Shown here: positions 1 to 9,346 of the stretch, piece by piece
Layout: the number at the start of each line of letters is the position of its first letter
Numbering within the stretch: position 1 is the first letter of the stretch
Source of the DNA: Arthrobacter sp. S41
Lineage (GTDB): Bacteria; Actinomycetota; Actinomycetes; Actinomycetales; Micrococcaceae
Assembly: GCF_004320535.1 (NCBI RefSeq)
Contig: NZ_SIHY01000001.1
Location: 62,001 to 126,000, forward strand
Direction: 5' to 3'
Length of the DNA stretch: 64,000 nt
Made by a program: the position numbers and the translations under genes
Notes under the pieces: generated by a model
What the model was told of the DNA's origin: nothing
Databases searched by the model: none
What the model saw: the letters and a program-made list of their open reading frames with translations, nothing else

Positions 1-2
1 AT

Positions 3-428
3 GTTCGCCGTTACTACGGGCTGAGTATGTCAGAGTGGCGGGCGCTCGGCTTAGTTGAGGCGACAGACCTTGTGGTTTATTTGCCTGACGATTCGGTGAC
101 GTTGACGGCTGTTGCTGGCGGCTGGTCGCTTGCTAACCAATTGGCGGCGGCGCAGGTTGATGAATTGCGCGTGATGATCTGGCAGAAGACCAAGGACGGG
201 CAACGAGGCAAGAAACAGCCTAAACCTATTCCGCGCCCTGGCTTCGAGGATACGTCTTCGCAGAGCTTCACAGCTAAGCCGGTGTCTATCAAGGAAATGC
301 AAAAGCGTATTGCTGAGCGCCGTGCTCGACAGCCTGACGATGGGCTTGTTGAGTATCGGGCGCGTGACGGTCGGATGATTCGAGTCACGCCAAAGCAAGC
401 CGCTTATTTCAATCGTAAAACCCGCTAA
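3..428 (+). CDS. Tail assembly chaperone, DUF5361-like (5' truncated by window edge)
   Basis: The reading frame is open back to the first complete codon of the window (position 3), where it encodes VRRYYGLS directly before the internal ATG at 27. This 'RRYYGL..-WRAL' block is typical of DUF5361-type proteins that precede the tape measure gene in actinobacterial siphophages, so the ATG at 27 is probably not the true start. In many siphophages this protein is made as the frameshifted extension of a shorter chaperone; the upstream sequence needed to judge that is missing. The C-terminal half is basic (RIAERRARQ, MIRVTPKQ). The tape measure gene follows after a hairpin. The role is inferred from position and family resemblance. 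Confidence 0.6.
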   Translation, partial: VRRYYGLSMSEWRALGLVEATDLVVYLPDDSVTLTAVAGGWSLANQLAAAQVDELRVMIWQKTKDGQRGKKQPKPIPRPGFEDTSSQSFTAKPVSIKEMQKRIAERRARQPDDGLVEYRARDGRMIRVTPKQAAYFNRKTR

Positions 429-441
429 ATATCTTACCGCT

Positions 442-476
442 GAGGGGTTGGACGTTCACTCGTTCAACCCCTCTTT
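442..476 (+). terminator. Hairpin terminator between chaperone and tape measure genes
   Basis: GAGGGGTTG at 442-450 pairs with CAACCCCTC at 465-473, followed by TTT. The stem is GC-rich. It may reduce read-through into the tape measure gene, which has its own ribosome binding site (GAAAGGG, about 498-505). Confidence 0.6.
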
Positions 477-511
477 AGCGCGCCCGCACGACGGGCGGGA
501 AAGGGTGTTTT

Positions 512-3500
512 GTGGCTACCAATCTAGCAACCGCCTATGTCCAAATTCAGGCTGTTACTCAGGGAATGGGTAAGCAACTTCAAAAGGATTTCGGGGGAGC
601 AGCTGACACCGCTGGCGATAAGGCGGGCAAGACTTCGGGTAAGAAGTTTGGCGGGGCTTTCGCTGGCGTGGTCAAGAAGGCTGGCGCGATTGGGGCGGCG
701 GTTGCGGTCGGTTTGGCTGCTAAGGGTGGCATCTCTCGTGCCCTGAATATTGAGAACGCTCAGGCGAAACTCAAGGGTTTGGGAAACGACACTCAAACGG
801 TTTCCAAGATCATGGACAACGCTCTCGCGTCGGTGTCCGGCACATCGTTTGGTTTGGGCGAAGCGGCTACGACTGCAGCTGGCGCTGTAGCGGCAGGCAT
901 CAAGCCCGGTGAAGCGCTTGAGCGAATGCTGAAGTCTGTTGCTAACTCGGCGGCTTCGGCTGGCGTTGGCATGGATGAAATGGGTGCGATCTATAACAAG
1001 GTCGCGACCTCTAATAAGGCGCAGGGTGACGTTCTCGCGCAGGTCAACGAAAAGGGTATTCCTCTAACGGCAACCCTTGCAAAGCAACTCGGCAAGACTG
1101 GCGCTGAAGTCGAAAAAATGGCTTCGAAGGGCGAGATTGGCTTCAAAGAGTTCGAAGCCGCCATGACTCAGGCATCCGGCACCGTTGCCGCCGAAATGGG
1201 CAAAACTTTCACCGGCTCCATGGCTAACCTTTCTGCAGCCGGTTCCCGTATCGGTGCAACGGTTATGACCCCATTTTTGGAGATTGCCCGCGTTGGCGCT
1301 AACGCCCTAATTCCCGTCTTGGATGGAATCAATAAGGCGATTGCACCCGCTATGGCGAGTTTCGGCGCATGGGCTCAACAGAACATTCCAGGCGTGTTTA
1401 CGGCGATTAGCGACGCGGTTTCGCGGGTGGGTAGCGCGCTTGGCCCGCTGGCCGCTCAGATGACTGCAACCATGACGCCAATGCTCGCACAACTGGGTAG
1501 TGCTATTGGCCCGTTGATTACTCAGATTGGCGCGGCGCTGGGGCCGGTGTTCGCGCAGATTAGCGCGGCGATCACACCGCTTATTCCTCAGATTGTCGAG
1601 TTTGCTACGTCGTTCTCGCCAATCGGAATTATTGTTCAAGCGCTGTTGCCGGTATTGCCTCAGATTGCGGCGATGCTGGGAACTCTTGGCGTGGCGTTTG
1701 GGCAGATTGTGGCGGCGGTCCTTCCGTTGGCTACAACCCTGATGACAGCAATCGTGCCTGTGTTCATGCAACTGGTGTCAACGATTTTGCCGGTTGTTAT
1801 CCAGTTGGTGACAACGCTTGTTTCAGCGTTCGCCCCATTGGTGGCGCAACTTGTGACCGCGTTGGCCCCGATTCTGAGTCAGCTCGCAACGAGTGTTTTG
1901 CCGTTGCTTGGTCAAGCGTTCGCGGCGATCTTGGGCGCGATCATGCCTGTGGTCAACGTGATTCTTGCGATTCTGATTCCGGCGCTTCAGTTCTTGATGC
2001 CGATTGTTATCGGAATTGTTCAGGGCATCGTCAATAACGTGATTGGCGCGATTCAGGGAATCGTCTCGGTTATTACCGGCGTGATTTCGCTTATCACCGC
2101 CCTGTTTACAGGCAACTGGGCTGCAGCTTGGGCGGCGTTGAAGCAAATTGTTTTCGGCGCTGTGCAAGCGGTTTGGAATCTTATCCAGCTGTACTTCGTG
2201 GGCAAGATGGTCAAGGGAATCATGACCGTGCTGAAGAGCATCACAGCGCTCTTTACGTCTGGTTGGAATGCGGTTAAGACTACGGTTCAGGGTTCGCTCG
2301 GTAGCGTGAAAGCTACCGTGCAAACCAGCATGAATCTTGTGCGAACGATTGTTCAAACTGTGCTTAGCGCGGTTCGTAGCGTCTTCACTAGTGCGTTCAA
2401 TGCGGTGAAGAGCGTCGCTAGTGGTGGCATGAGCACTGTTCGGAGCACGGTGCAAGGCGCGCTTAACGCGGTTCGAAGTGCGTTCTCAAGTGCGTTCGCC
2501 ACGGTGAAGAGCATTGTTACTGGTGGCATGAGCGCGGTGAAGTCGGCTGTTCAATCCGGCATCAACGCGGTAGTGAGTTTCTTCAAGGGTCTCGTTGGGA
2601 AAATCACCGGGGCGCTTGGTGGCCTACCCGGCAAGCTTCGCACCATTGGCACACAAATGATTGACGGCATGATTAGCGGCATTAAGGCCATGGCCGCGAA
2701 TGTTGTTGATTCGATTGTTGGCGTGGCTAAGGGTGCGATTGATAAAGCGAAGTCGTTCCTAGGCATCCATTCACCGTCTCGATTGTTCCGTGACGAAGTT
2801 GGTAAGCAGATCACCCGAGGCATGGCTGAGGGTATCGTTGCCGACCAGGGCAAAGCCGTAAAGGCCATTGAGTCAGTTTCAAAGGCGGTCACTAAGGCCG
2901 CTGAGACGCTGGTCAAGGATGAAACTAAGCGCCTACAATCTGCACGTTCGAAGCAGAATAAGGCGATTAGCGCCCAGAACAAGAAGATTTCGAAACGCAA
3001 TCAGGCACTTGGCAAGAAGGCTTCCAACCTTGGAGCCTTGTCTTCTTCAGCGGCTACAGCCAAGGCCCGCAAGAGCTTGGGCAATAAGGCCACTAAGAAG
3101 GCGGTTGCGGCTGAAGCGAAACGTTTACAGGCGGCTCGCAAAGCTCAAATCAAGTCGATCCGGAACAGCAAGAGCGGGCGCTTAGATTCCTTAGGTTCGT
3201 TATCTAAAGATGACGCTGAGAAGCAAGCTAAACGAAATGTTCGCGTGCAGCTCAAGGCGTTGGCGAAGGTTCAGAAAGAGCTTGACCGGCAAGCGACTGT
3301 TACCAAGGGTATTTGGGAGTTTGGCGGGGTCAAGGGTGTTCAGCGTCTTGTGAACTCGTTGAGCAAGGCGGGCAACTGGACAAGCAACGCGACTAAGCAA
3401 ACTCGTTCGGCAACCCTTACCGACTTGGCTAAGGCCCGCGAAGTTATGGCTGACCGTATCGAGTCGGCTAACAAGCGTCTTGACGAAATGGTTGATTACC

Positions 3501-4309
3501 GCAACCAGAACGCCGAGCGCATCATGGGTGAGCTTGATTTAAAGCCAACCGAGGGTAAGGACGGCAAGAAGAAGAAGCTGAGCATTGCCGAGGTTTCTTC
3601 GCGTGTGAAGTCGTTGGCGGCTAAGGCGAAACAGTTCGCTTCTAAGCTGGCAGCTTTGGGCAAGGCGGGACTTCCACCGGGGCTGATTTCTGAGATTGCC
3701 GGTTATGGCACGACTGAGGGTATTCAGGTTGCGAACGCGATTCTTTCGGGAACAAAGAAACAACAGTCAACCCTTGGTAAGGATTGGAAGGGTCTTGAGT
3801 CGGCTTCGAAGCGTTTCGGAACGGTAGCCGCTGGAGAGTTCTTTGGGGTTGGTATTGCTGCTCAACAGGGGATTATCAAGGGCCTTGAGTCTGATGATAA
3901 GAAGCTGAAGAAAGCGGCTGAAAATCTGGCTTCGAAGCTGACTAAGGCGACACGTAAGGCGTTGGGTATTCATTCCCCGTCTCGGGTGTTCCGTGACCAG
4001 GTTGGTTCGTATATTCCTGCTGGTGTTATTGCGGGTATTGATCAGGGTCAGAGTGAGCTTGATAACCGGGTTGCTGGCATGGTTCGAACTGCCCCGCCAG
4101 CCTCGCAGACCACGGCGACGGCTCCGACTATTGGTGGCGACGGTATGCCTGTTGAGGGCTTTACTGTCAACGGTCCGCTAGTCACGGTTGAACGCTTGGT
4201 TGTTGATAATGATCGACGCGTGAAACAGGTGGCGCAGGAATTGCATACACGTGGTTCTCGTTCTGCGCGTGCGCAGGGCAAAACGGTTATGGCTGGGGTG
4301 ACGCGTTGA
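512..4309 (+). CDS. Phage tail tape measure protein
   Basis: A 1265-residue protein that sets tail length and is ejected with the DNA. It starts at GTG 512 behind a GAAAGGG ribosome binding site. The N-terminal third is Gly/Ala-rich with an LNIENAQAKLKGLG segment typical of the family. The middle (about residues 250-560) is a long hydrophobic, repetitive region of proline-spaced helices. This is followed by repeats of about 30 residues built on 'AVRSxFSSAFxTVKS'. Two copies of the motif GIHSPSR(L/V)FRD occur, at about residues 751 and 1152, with Lys/Ala-rich coiled-coil sequence between them. Size, position after the chaperone and composition make the call secure. The next gene overlaps it by 4 bases, so the two are probably translationally coupled. 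Confidence 0.95.
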   Translation: MATNLATAYVQIQAVTQGMGKQLQKDFGGAADTAGDKAGKTSGKKFGGAFAGVVKKAGAIGAAVAVGLAAKGGISRALNIENAQAKLKGLGNDTQTVSKIMDNALASVSGTSFGLGEAATTAAGAVAAGIKPGEALERMLKSVANSAASAGVGMDEMGAIYNKVATSNKAQGDVLAQVNEKGIPLTATLAKQLGKTGAEVEKMASKGEIGFKEFEAAMTQASGTVAAEMGKTFTGSMANLSAAGSRIGATVMTPFLEIARVGANALIPVLDGINKAIAPAMASFGAWAQQNIPGVFTAISDAVSRVGSALGPLAAQMTATMTPMLAQLGSAIGPLITQIGAALGPVFAQISAAITPLIPQIVEFATSFSPIGIIVQALLPVLPQIAAMLGTLGVAFGQIVAAVLPLATTLMTAIVPVFMQLVSTILPVVIQLVTTLVSAFAPLVAQLVTALAPILSQLATSVLPLLGQAFAAILGAIMPVVNVILAILIPALQFLMPIVIGIVQGIVNNVIGAIQGIVSVITGVISLITALFTGNWAAAWAALKQIVFGAVQAVWNLIQLYFVGKMVKGIMTVLKSITALFTSGWNAVKTTVQGSLGSVKATVQTSMNLVRTIVQTVLSAVRSVFTSAFNAVKSVASGGMSTVRSTVQGALNAVRSAFSSAFATVKSIVTGGMSAVKSAVQSGINAVVSFFKGLVGKITGALGGLPGKLRTIGTQMIDGMISGIKAMAANVVDSIVGVAKGAIDKAKSFLGIHSPSRLFRDEVGKQITRGMAEGIVADQGKAVKAIESVSKAVTKAAETLVKDETKRLQSARSKQNKAISAQNKKISKRNQALGKKASNLGALSSSAATAKARKSLGNKATKKAVAAEAKRLQAARKAQIKSIRNSKSGRLDSLGSLSKDDAEKQAKRNVRVQLKALAKVQKELDRQATVTKGIWEFGGVKGVQRLVNSLSKAGNWTSNATKQTRSATLTDLAKAREVMADRIESANKRLDEMVDYRNQNAERIMGELDLKPTEGKDGKKKKLSIAEVSSRVKSLAAKAKQFASKLAALGKAGLPPGLISEIAGYGTTEGIQVANAILSGTKKQQSTLGKDWKGLESASKRFGTVAAGEFFGVGIAAQQGIIKGLESDDKKLKKAAENLASKLTKATRKALGIHSPSRVFRDQVGSYIPAGVIAGIDQGQSELDNRVAGMVRTAPPASQTTATAPTIGGDGMPVEGFTVNGPLVTVERLVVDNDRRVKQVAQELHTRGSRSARAQGKTVMAGVTR

Positions 4310-5094
4310 GTTTCATTTATGGCGGTTCGGATTCGAACAGCTTGGCCGGGGTGACGGCTACTCTAAACGAGTGGCCGTCACTGGACGGTTTGAGCCTTAT
4401 TACCGAGGAAACCCCAGGGCATGACGGGCGAAGCTTTCACGGGGCAACCCGCGAATTTTCTCAGTTCGTTTTCGAGGTGATTATCTCGGGCGCAACTTCT
4501 GAAGAGGTTGCGCAACGGCGCGATAATTTCGTTGGCATGATTGACCCGTCTCGCGGGCCGCGCCCGCTGGTTGTTGAGTTCGATACGTTGTGGCAATGGC
4601 AAAACGTCATGGTTTCGGAAAGCATCAGCTGGGAGCGGTTCGGCTGGCAACGCGGTTCAGGGTTCAACCTTCGCGGTGAAGTTACCTTCGAAACGGTTGG
4701 CTTGCCGGATGCTCGCGAGGTTACCCCGCAGAGCGTTGCGTTCACGGGAACAACTTTGTTCACGTTGTCGCGTGGCAACACGGCTTCTTATCCTAAGCTG
4801 ACTTTCCCGGCGACGAATGCGACCGGCCAACCGCCTTTCGTAGTGAAGATTGGCGCGTTCACTGTTGAGGTGAAGGCAGGCATTGCTACCGGGTTGCGTG
4901 CGTCGATGGATTGGGAAACATTCGAATTCTATTTGCTGAATGCTTCAGGTTCGAGGGTGGCTTCGTTAGTGCCCTTCATGAGTCATTATCAACGCCCAAT
5001 GTTGGCGCAGGGTGTGCCGACTTCGATCAGCGTCACTAAGTCTGGTGCGGGCGTTGCTGGCGCCGTGTTGTATCCGAACAATCGGAGGGTTTAG
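4306..5094 (+). CDS. Distal tail protein (siphovirus tail family)
   Basis: A 262-residue protein starting at TTG 4306, whose start overlaps the stop of the tape measure gene (TTGA). Position directly after the tape measure, length and the N-terminal pattern (EETPGHDGRSFHG, then a long EVIISG..SEEVAQRRDNFVGMID segment) fit the Dit/'phage tail family' proteins that form the hub between the tail tube and the receptor-binding apparatus. No catalytic motif is visible. The gene is followed after three bases by the tail hub gene, so the structural operon is tightly packed. Confidence 0.75.
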   Translation: MSFIYGGSDSNSLAGVTATLNEWPSLDGLSLITEETPGHDGRSFHGATREFSQFVFEVIISGATSEEVAQRRDNFVGMIDPSRGPRPLVVEFDTLWQWQNVMVSESISWERFGWQRGSGFNLRGEVTFETVGLPDAREVTPQSVAFTGTTLFTLSRGNTASYPKLTFPATNATGQPPFVVKIGAFTVEVKAGIATGLRASMDWETFEFYLLNASGSRVASLVPFMSHYQRPMLAQGVPTSISVTKSGAGVAGAVLYPNNRRV

Positions 5095-5097
5095 TCA

Positions 5098-7749
5098 ATG
5101 TATGATGACCGGTTTGCTTGGTCGGGCGAAATCCCGTTGGGTTTCCCCGGCCTGAATCCTATTGCTTTGCAGAGGATCACGCCTGATGCGGGGCTAATTT
5201 ACAGCGATAGTGTTACCCCAACGCGCAAATGGTCGCGTGTGGTTGGCGGCGCTAATGACGGGTTTGTTCAGGGCGCTTGGGGCTACCAAATGAGCTTGAA
5301 CAGCGTCAATCCGGCAACGGATAAGGGCGGCTTCAAGCTACCGCATTTCTCGGGCTTGTGGCCGTCTGCTGGCAAACTTCTTATGGGTTTGTGGACACGC
5401 CAGAACTATGTCATGGCGCACAGTCCGCTAATGTCTTCGCGTGGCGGTACGCCGTTGACTTACCTCGCAACAACGGCATCAGGTCGGTTGCGTCATCAGG
5501 TTTACAACTCTGCGGGCGTGGCGATTCTCGACCAATACGAAGATCACCCTTGGGTTCAAACGGCGGGTTGGCAGTTCGTTGGGCAACTGTTGGACATGGA
5601 TGCGAAAACGTCTCAAATGTTCTCGGTCAACCAAGCAACCAAGGCGACTTGGATTGGCCCGGTGCGCACCTTTACGGGCGTGCCGAATGCGGCCTGTACC
5701 GCTGACCTTGACGTGTACATGTTGCCTACGGGCAGCGTGTGGACTACAGGCGTTTTTGACGAAGCGCTTGTAGCTCACCCGACCGGCGTATTCAGTCTTA
5801 CTGACTTTGTTGACTCAATGTCTTTGGGCTTGTGGGCTGACGGGCAGTTGAACGCGAACCGAACCAACTTCACCGTGTCCGAATCGGGCATCGTGCCGAA
5901 TGGTGCGAATCGCGAGATTTCGACGGGTGCTGAGCGTCTTTCGTGGACGGCTCGCCCGGTACTTGTCGGCGCACCGGCTGGCGTTGTGCCTTACTGGTCA
6001 TCTGACAACGGGGCTTCATGGCAGACGGGCGCCGAGTTGCCGGAGCCTTTCAACGGCTTGTTGCGTTGGACTGTGCCTATTGTTCAGGGGCAGTCTTTCA
6101 GCGGGTTTGATGTTGTTGAACCTGTTGAGCCACCGCCGACGCTTGAGCCGATTGCTGACCGTTCGTTGGATCAGGGCGACATTGTGCACGTGCCTTTGTC
6201 GTTCTTTGCGTATAGCGCGCCAACGTGGACGGTTGAAGCGCCCTCAATGGCTGGCGTGACGGTAACTGATGGCGTTTTGTCGGTTGCCGCTGGTTTCCAA
6301 ACCGGTTCGGGTTTGGTCACTGTTACTTTGTCGGATGACCTGAATCGTTCGGTGTCTCAGTCGTTCACGGTGACGGTTATCCCGCGCCAGTGGGAAGAGC
6401 CGGATGCACCCGAGCTCGCGCATTCGCCGATTGTCCTTTGGGGCGAGTCGCTACCTGAAGCGGTTCTAATTGACCCGTTGGATGCTGTGGTCACTAACGA
6501 AGTGAACGGCGAACAAAAGTTTGAGTTTTCGCTACCGGTAGACCACAAGTACGCGGGCGTTATTGAGAACGAACGTTACGTGTCGGTGGCGGGGGAGAAG
6601 TACCGTGTTCGCCGTACTGAGAAGTCACGTAATGGCGGACAGCTTCTTCTTGACGTTTACGCTGAGGCCGAGTTTTACGACTTGGCTACGGCTACCAAGG
6701 TCAGCGCGAAGGACTGGAAACAGGTCACGGCGGGCGAGGTCATGACTACTGCACTCACTGGCACAGGGTGGAGCGTTGGAATTGCTAACGTGACCACGCT
6801 TCGCACCTATGAGACTGAAGAAACTAACCCGCTGGCTTTGTTGCGTTTGGTTCAGGAGAACCATGGTGGCGATTTGGTGTTTGATAACAACGCCAAAAAG
6901 GTTTCGTTGGTTACTCAGTCTGGGCGCGATAAGGGTGTTGGGTTCTTCTATGGGCGCGGGCTCACTGAGGCGCGTCGTATCGCAGACACAACCGCCTTGG
7001 TTACCCGCTTGCATGTGAAGAACGCGGACGGGCTCACGATTGCGAGCGTCAACGGTGGCAAACCGTATATTGACGATTTCAGTTTTACGAGTGATGTTCG
7101 CGTTGACACTTACGAGTTCAAGTCGGGCACTACACCGTTCACCATGCTTGAAATGTCTCAGGTGATGTTGGCGAAGCGTGCCAAGCCTGAGTATTCGTAT
7201 GAGGTCAAGGTAAGTGATTTGTCGGTTCAGTCTGGTTCGCAGATTGACCGGTTCGGCGCTGGCGACTTGGTGACGGTTGTTGATAACGACCTTGGGATTT
7301 CGACGGCGCAACGGATTGTTCGGCTCGAATATGACGTTGTGAATCCGTGGGATTCTGAGATTACTTTGTCGGCTGTGCTTCGTGAGACTGGTTCGGATGA
7401 CGTGAACGATGCGGGCACTTTGAACACTGGTTCGGGTGTGGCGACGTTTGACCTTGTGCCGTTCAACCTGTTGCTGAATGGCCGGTTTGATAACGCTATG
7501 GAGCATTGGGCGTTTCATGGTGCGCAGCACGTTGAGGGTGGCGTGACCGGTGATTATGCGGTTGCGTTGAGTGGCGCGGGCGAACGGTGGATTGAGCAGA
7601 CTGTTCAACCTGATAACCGTTCGGCTTACGCACTGAGTTTTGACTTGTCTTCAGGTGGCCCGGCTGGCTGGGTTCCGAACGTGAAGGCTGAAGTTGAAGT
7701 TACTTATGAAGATGGGTCAACGGAGATTATCGAAATTGATCTTGTTTAG
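5098..7749 (+). CDS. Tail hub / minor tail protein with Ig-like and split carbohydrate-binding-like domain
   Basis: 883 residues. The N-terminal region (about 1-230) looks like a lectin-type beta-sandwich. Residues about 347-427 form an Ig/cadherin-like module (PIADRSLDQGD to SQSFTVTVIP). Residues about 445-770 resemble the Gp37-like/prophage tail hub domain (EKFEFSLP-type beta strands, VAGEKYRVRRTEKS, then ENHGGDLVFDNNAKKVSLV). From about residue 790 a family-4/9-like carbohydrate-binding fold begins (LLLNGRFDNAMEHW). It is cut off by the amber stop at 7747-7749, and the missing strands appear in the same frame in the next gene. It probably contacts cell-wall glycans. The domain assignment is by eye. 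Confidence 0.7.
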   Translation: MYDDRFAWSGEIPLGFPGLNPIALQRITPDAGLIYSDSVTPTRKWSRVVGGANDGFVQGAWGYQMSLNSVNPATDKGGFKLPHFSGLWPSAGKLLMGLWTRQNYVMAHSPLMSSRGGTPLTYLATTASGRLRHQVYNSAGVAILDQYEDHPWVQTAGWQFVGQLLDMDAKTSQMFSVNQATKATWIGPVRTFTGVPNAACTADLDVYMLPTGSVWTTGVFDEALVAHPTGVFSLTDFVDSMSLGLWADGQLNANRTNFTVSESGIVPNGANREISTGAERLSWTARPVLVGAPAGVVPYWSSDNGASWQTGAELPEPFNGLLRWTVPIVQGQSFSGFDVVEPVEPPPTLEPIADRSLDQGDIVHVPLSFFAYSAPTWTVEAPSMAGVTVTDGVLSVAAGFQTGSGLVTVTLSDDLNRSVSQSFTVTVIPRQWEEPDAPELAHSPIVLWGESLPEAVLIDPLDAVVTNEVNGEQKFEFSLPVDHKYAGVIENERYVSVAGEKYRVRRTEKSRNGGQLLLDVYAEAEFYDLATATKVSAKDWKQVTAGEVMTTALTGTGWSVGIANVTTLRTYETEETNPLALLRLVQENHGGDLVFDNNAKKVSLVTQSGRDKGVGFFYGRGLTEARRIADTTALVTRLHVKNADGLTIASVNGGKPYIDDFSFTSDVRVDTYEFKSGTTPFTMLEMSQVMLAKRAKPEYSYEVKVSDLSVQSGSQIDRFGAGDLVTVVDNDLGISTAQRIVRLEYDVVNPWDSEITLSAVLRETGSDDVNDAGTLNTGSGVATFDLVPFNLLLNGRFDNAMEHWAFHGAQHVEGGVTGDYAVALSGAGERWIEQTVQPDNRSAYALSFDLSSGGPAGWVPNVKAEVEVTYEDGSTEIIEIDLV

Positions 7750-7758
7750 GGGGCTGGT

Positions 7759-8559
7759 GTGCCAAGTGGTGTATTGAGGGTGAACGCTCGCCCGGCGAAG
7801 ATGAAACTTCGAATCACATCGTCGGGCGCACCGGCTTCGGCCAACGTTGAAATTACTGATGTGATGTTTCAGCCGGGCGCTGCAGTGTCGGGCTGGTTGC
7901 CTCACGTAACAGAAATGCCGTGGGTATCGGGTGTAACCGATATGGATTCAGGGGGTGGCAGTGTGGTTATTCGTTGGGAAGATATCGAGGGCAAGCCGAT
8001 AAGCTACCCGCCAGCGAGCCACGTTCACACCATTGACCAAGTGACCGGGCTACAAGGAGCGTTGGATTCCAAAGCGTCTTCTAGTTCGGTCGCGTCGATT
8101 GTGACCCCTGCGAAAAAATGGGCGGGGCTTGTCTCTGCACATGACTCGGCGGTGACGGTTGAGTTTGACCCTGACTATGGGTGGATTTCTTGGATTGACT
8201 TATCGAAGCTTTCCACGGTTGGCGATATAGCGTTTTCGTTCCCGCACTCGGCTTCTTCAAGCACTGCAGCGCGCCCTTACGGGTGGAGCATGAACGTTCT
8301 TACCGAGGGCATTGGGGGAGTGACCGCGCTTCGACCCCGCGTCGATTATATGAACGGCGCAACGGTGACCGGTTCGAACGCTGAGTTGTCTTTGACGGCT
8401 TGGGCGACATGGGGTTACTCGGTTGTGCATGACTTTATTTTGCCCGCGTCACGTTTGCCGAGACCGACGTTTGTCGTTGTCGGTAACACTGTCGGTTCTA
8501 CGGGGCGTATCGGTTTGACTCGCCCAGTACTTGCAACTAAATCGGAGGTGAGCCAGTAG
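7759..8559 (+). CDS. Tail-tip/fibre protein beginning with the second half of a carbohydrate-binding-like domain
   Basis: 266 residues from GTG 7759, nine bases after the stop of the previous gene and in the same reading frame. The N-terminus (RVNARPAKMKLRITSSG, then NVEITDVMFQPG) looks like the last strands of the domain begun in the previous gene. The middle holds the collar-like motif SHVHTIDQVTGLQGALDSK, common in fibre proteins that trimerise. The C-terminus is a beta-rich head of unknown specificity. The N-terminal block recurs in the gene at 10148. It could be expressed separately from its GTG or as a read-through extension of the upstream protein. Confidence 0.65.
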   Translation: MPSGVLRVNARPAKMKLRITSSGAPASANVEITDVMFQPGAAVSGWLPHVTEMPWVSGVTDMDSGGGSVVIRWEDIEGKPISYPPASHVHTIDQVTGLQGALDSKASSSSVASIVTPAKKWAGLVSAHDSAVTVEFDPDYGWISWIDLSKLSTVGDIAFSFPHSASSSTAARPYGWSMNVLTEGIGGVTALRPRVDYMNGATVTGSNAELSLTAWATWGYSVVHDFILPASRLPRPTFVVVGNTVGSTGRIGLTRPVLATKSEVSQ

Positions 8560-8561
8560 CT

Positions 8562-8960
8562 ATGACTTTGGTTCCGAATCAGCCGTATCCAGACCTTATC
8601 GCGTGGGAAGACTTAGAAAGTATCCTGATTAGCGGGTGGGGTGTTCCAGGCGATTATCAGTCATTGCAGGGCAAGGCTGACAAGAACGACGTAACCATTT
8701 TCGGGCGCGTGCAAATTGGCGACTTACATATTTTCGCTAATGTTCCGCTTCACCTTTCGCCAGCTCGGCCAATCAGTTTGAACGCGCAGATACTCGGTGG
8801 CCCGTCTTGTCTTGTGGAGTTGCAATATCGCTCAAGCGTCGGGATTTACCAGATGGTCTTGTCAGCGTTTTCGCTTGGTATGACGAACGCTGAAGTGATT
8901 GCTACGTACAAGGGAAAGTACCTGTCGATTTTCGGAACATACCCACGAAAGGCGGTGTGA
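8562..8960 (+). CDS. Small tail-tip protein, tandem family member A
   Basis: 132 residues. First of four adjacent genes of about 130 codons that share an N-terminal 'PYPD-x-x-x-W-x-DL' block and mostly end in a basic tail (here YPRKAV). It is most like the fourth member at 9732: both have WEDL, GWGVPG, VTIFGRVQIG and a GP-x-C-x-x-E segment in the same order. A tail-tip or receptor-binding role is inferred from its position between hub and GH18 genes; no known domain is recognised. Confidence 0.6.
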   Translation: MTLVPNQPYPDLIAWEDLESILISGWGVPGDYQSLQGKADKNDVTIFGRVQIGDLHIFANVPLHLSPARPISLNAQILGGPSCLVELQYRSSVGIYQMVLSAFSLGMTNAEVIATYKGKYLSIFGTYPRKAV

Positions 8961-9346
8961 CCGTGGCGCTGGATTTACCTGTCCTGTCAACCCCGTACCC
9001 GTCGATGTATCCGATCTATGACCTAAGCCAGTTCTTGTCGCTGGGCATCGCTACGACTTCTACGGGAGGCGCATTCTCGGTTTGGGGTCAGATCACACCG
9101 AACCTTGTAATGGTCTCGTTGCGCGTGAATCCCTCGGGAATTGTTAATGAAGCCTCGGGAAACATCATTGAGGGTCTACCCAATGAGTTCAAACCGGTTG
9201 TCAACACGCCAGACTCGGCTTTGCAGGGAATCTTCTTATTGACTGATGGGCGCGTTTGGAAACGACCCTACTCGCAAACCGGTTGGTATCTTGCCGAGAG
9301 AACAGAGGTTTCTTGCATGTTTACAGCACCACGGAGGGCAGTATGA
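8957..9346 (+). CDS. Small tail-tip protein, tandem family member B
   Basis: 129 residues from GTG 8957, which overlaps the preceding stop (GTGA). It shares the family opening (TPYPSMYPIYDLS) and the basic C-terminus (APRRAV). Its closest relative is the next gene: GLPNEFKPV here corresponds to DLPTELRPP there, and LLTDGRVW to FTPDGKVQIW. Function is unknown beyond the tail context. Confidence 0.6.
   Translation: MTVALDLPVLSTPYPSMYPIYDLSQFLSLGIATTSTGGAFSVWGQITPNLVMVSLRVNPSGIVNEASGNIIEGLPNEFKPVVNTPDSALQGIFLLTDGRVWKRPYSQTGWYLAERTEVSCMFTAPRRAV

Noticed and set aside
1307-2455. Long open frames on the minus strand opposite the tape measure gene
   Set aside because: They are Arg/His/Asn-rich antisense frames caused by the repetitive hydrophobic codons of the tape measure gene; no ribosome binding site or recognisable protein.
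6625-7608. 327-codon frame on the minus strand opposite the tail hub gene
   Set aside because: Antisense of a well-supported structural gene, with Arg/Asn/His-rich composition and no family resemblance.
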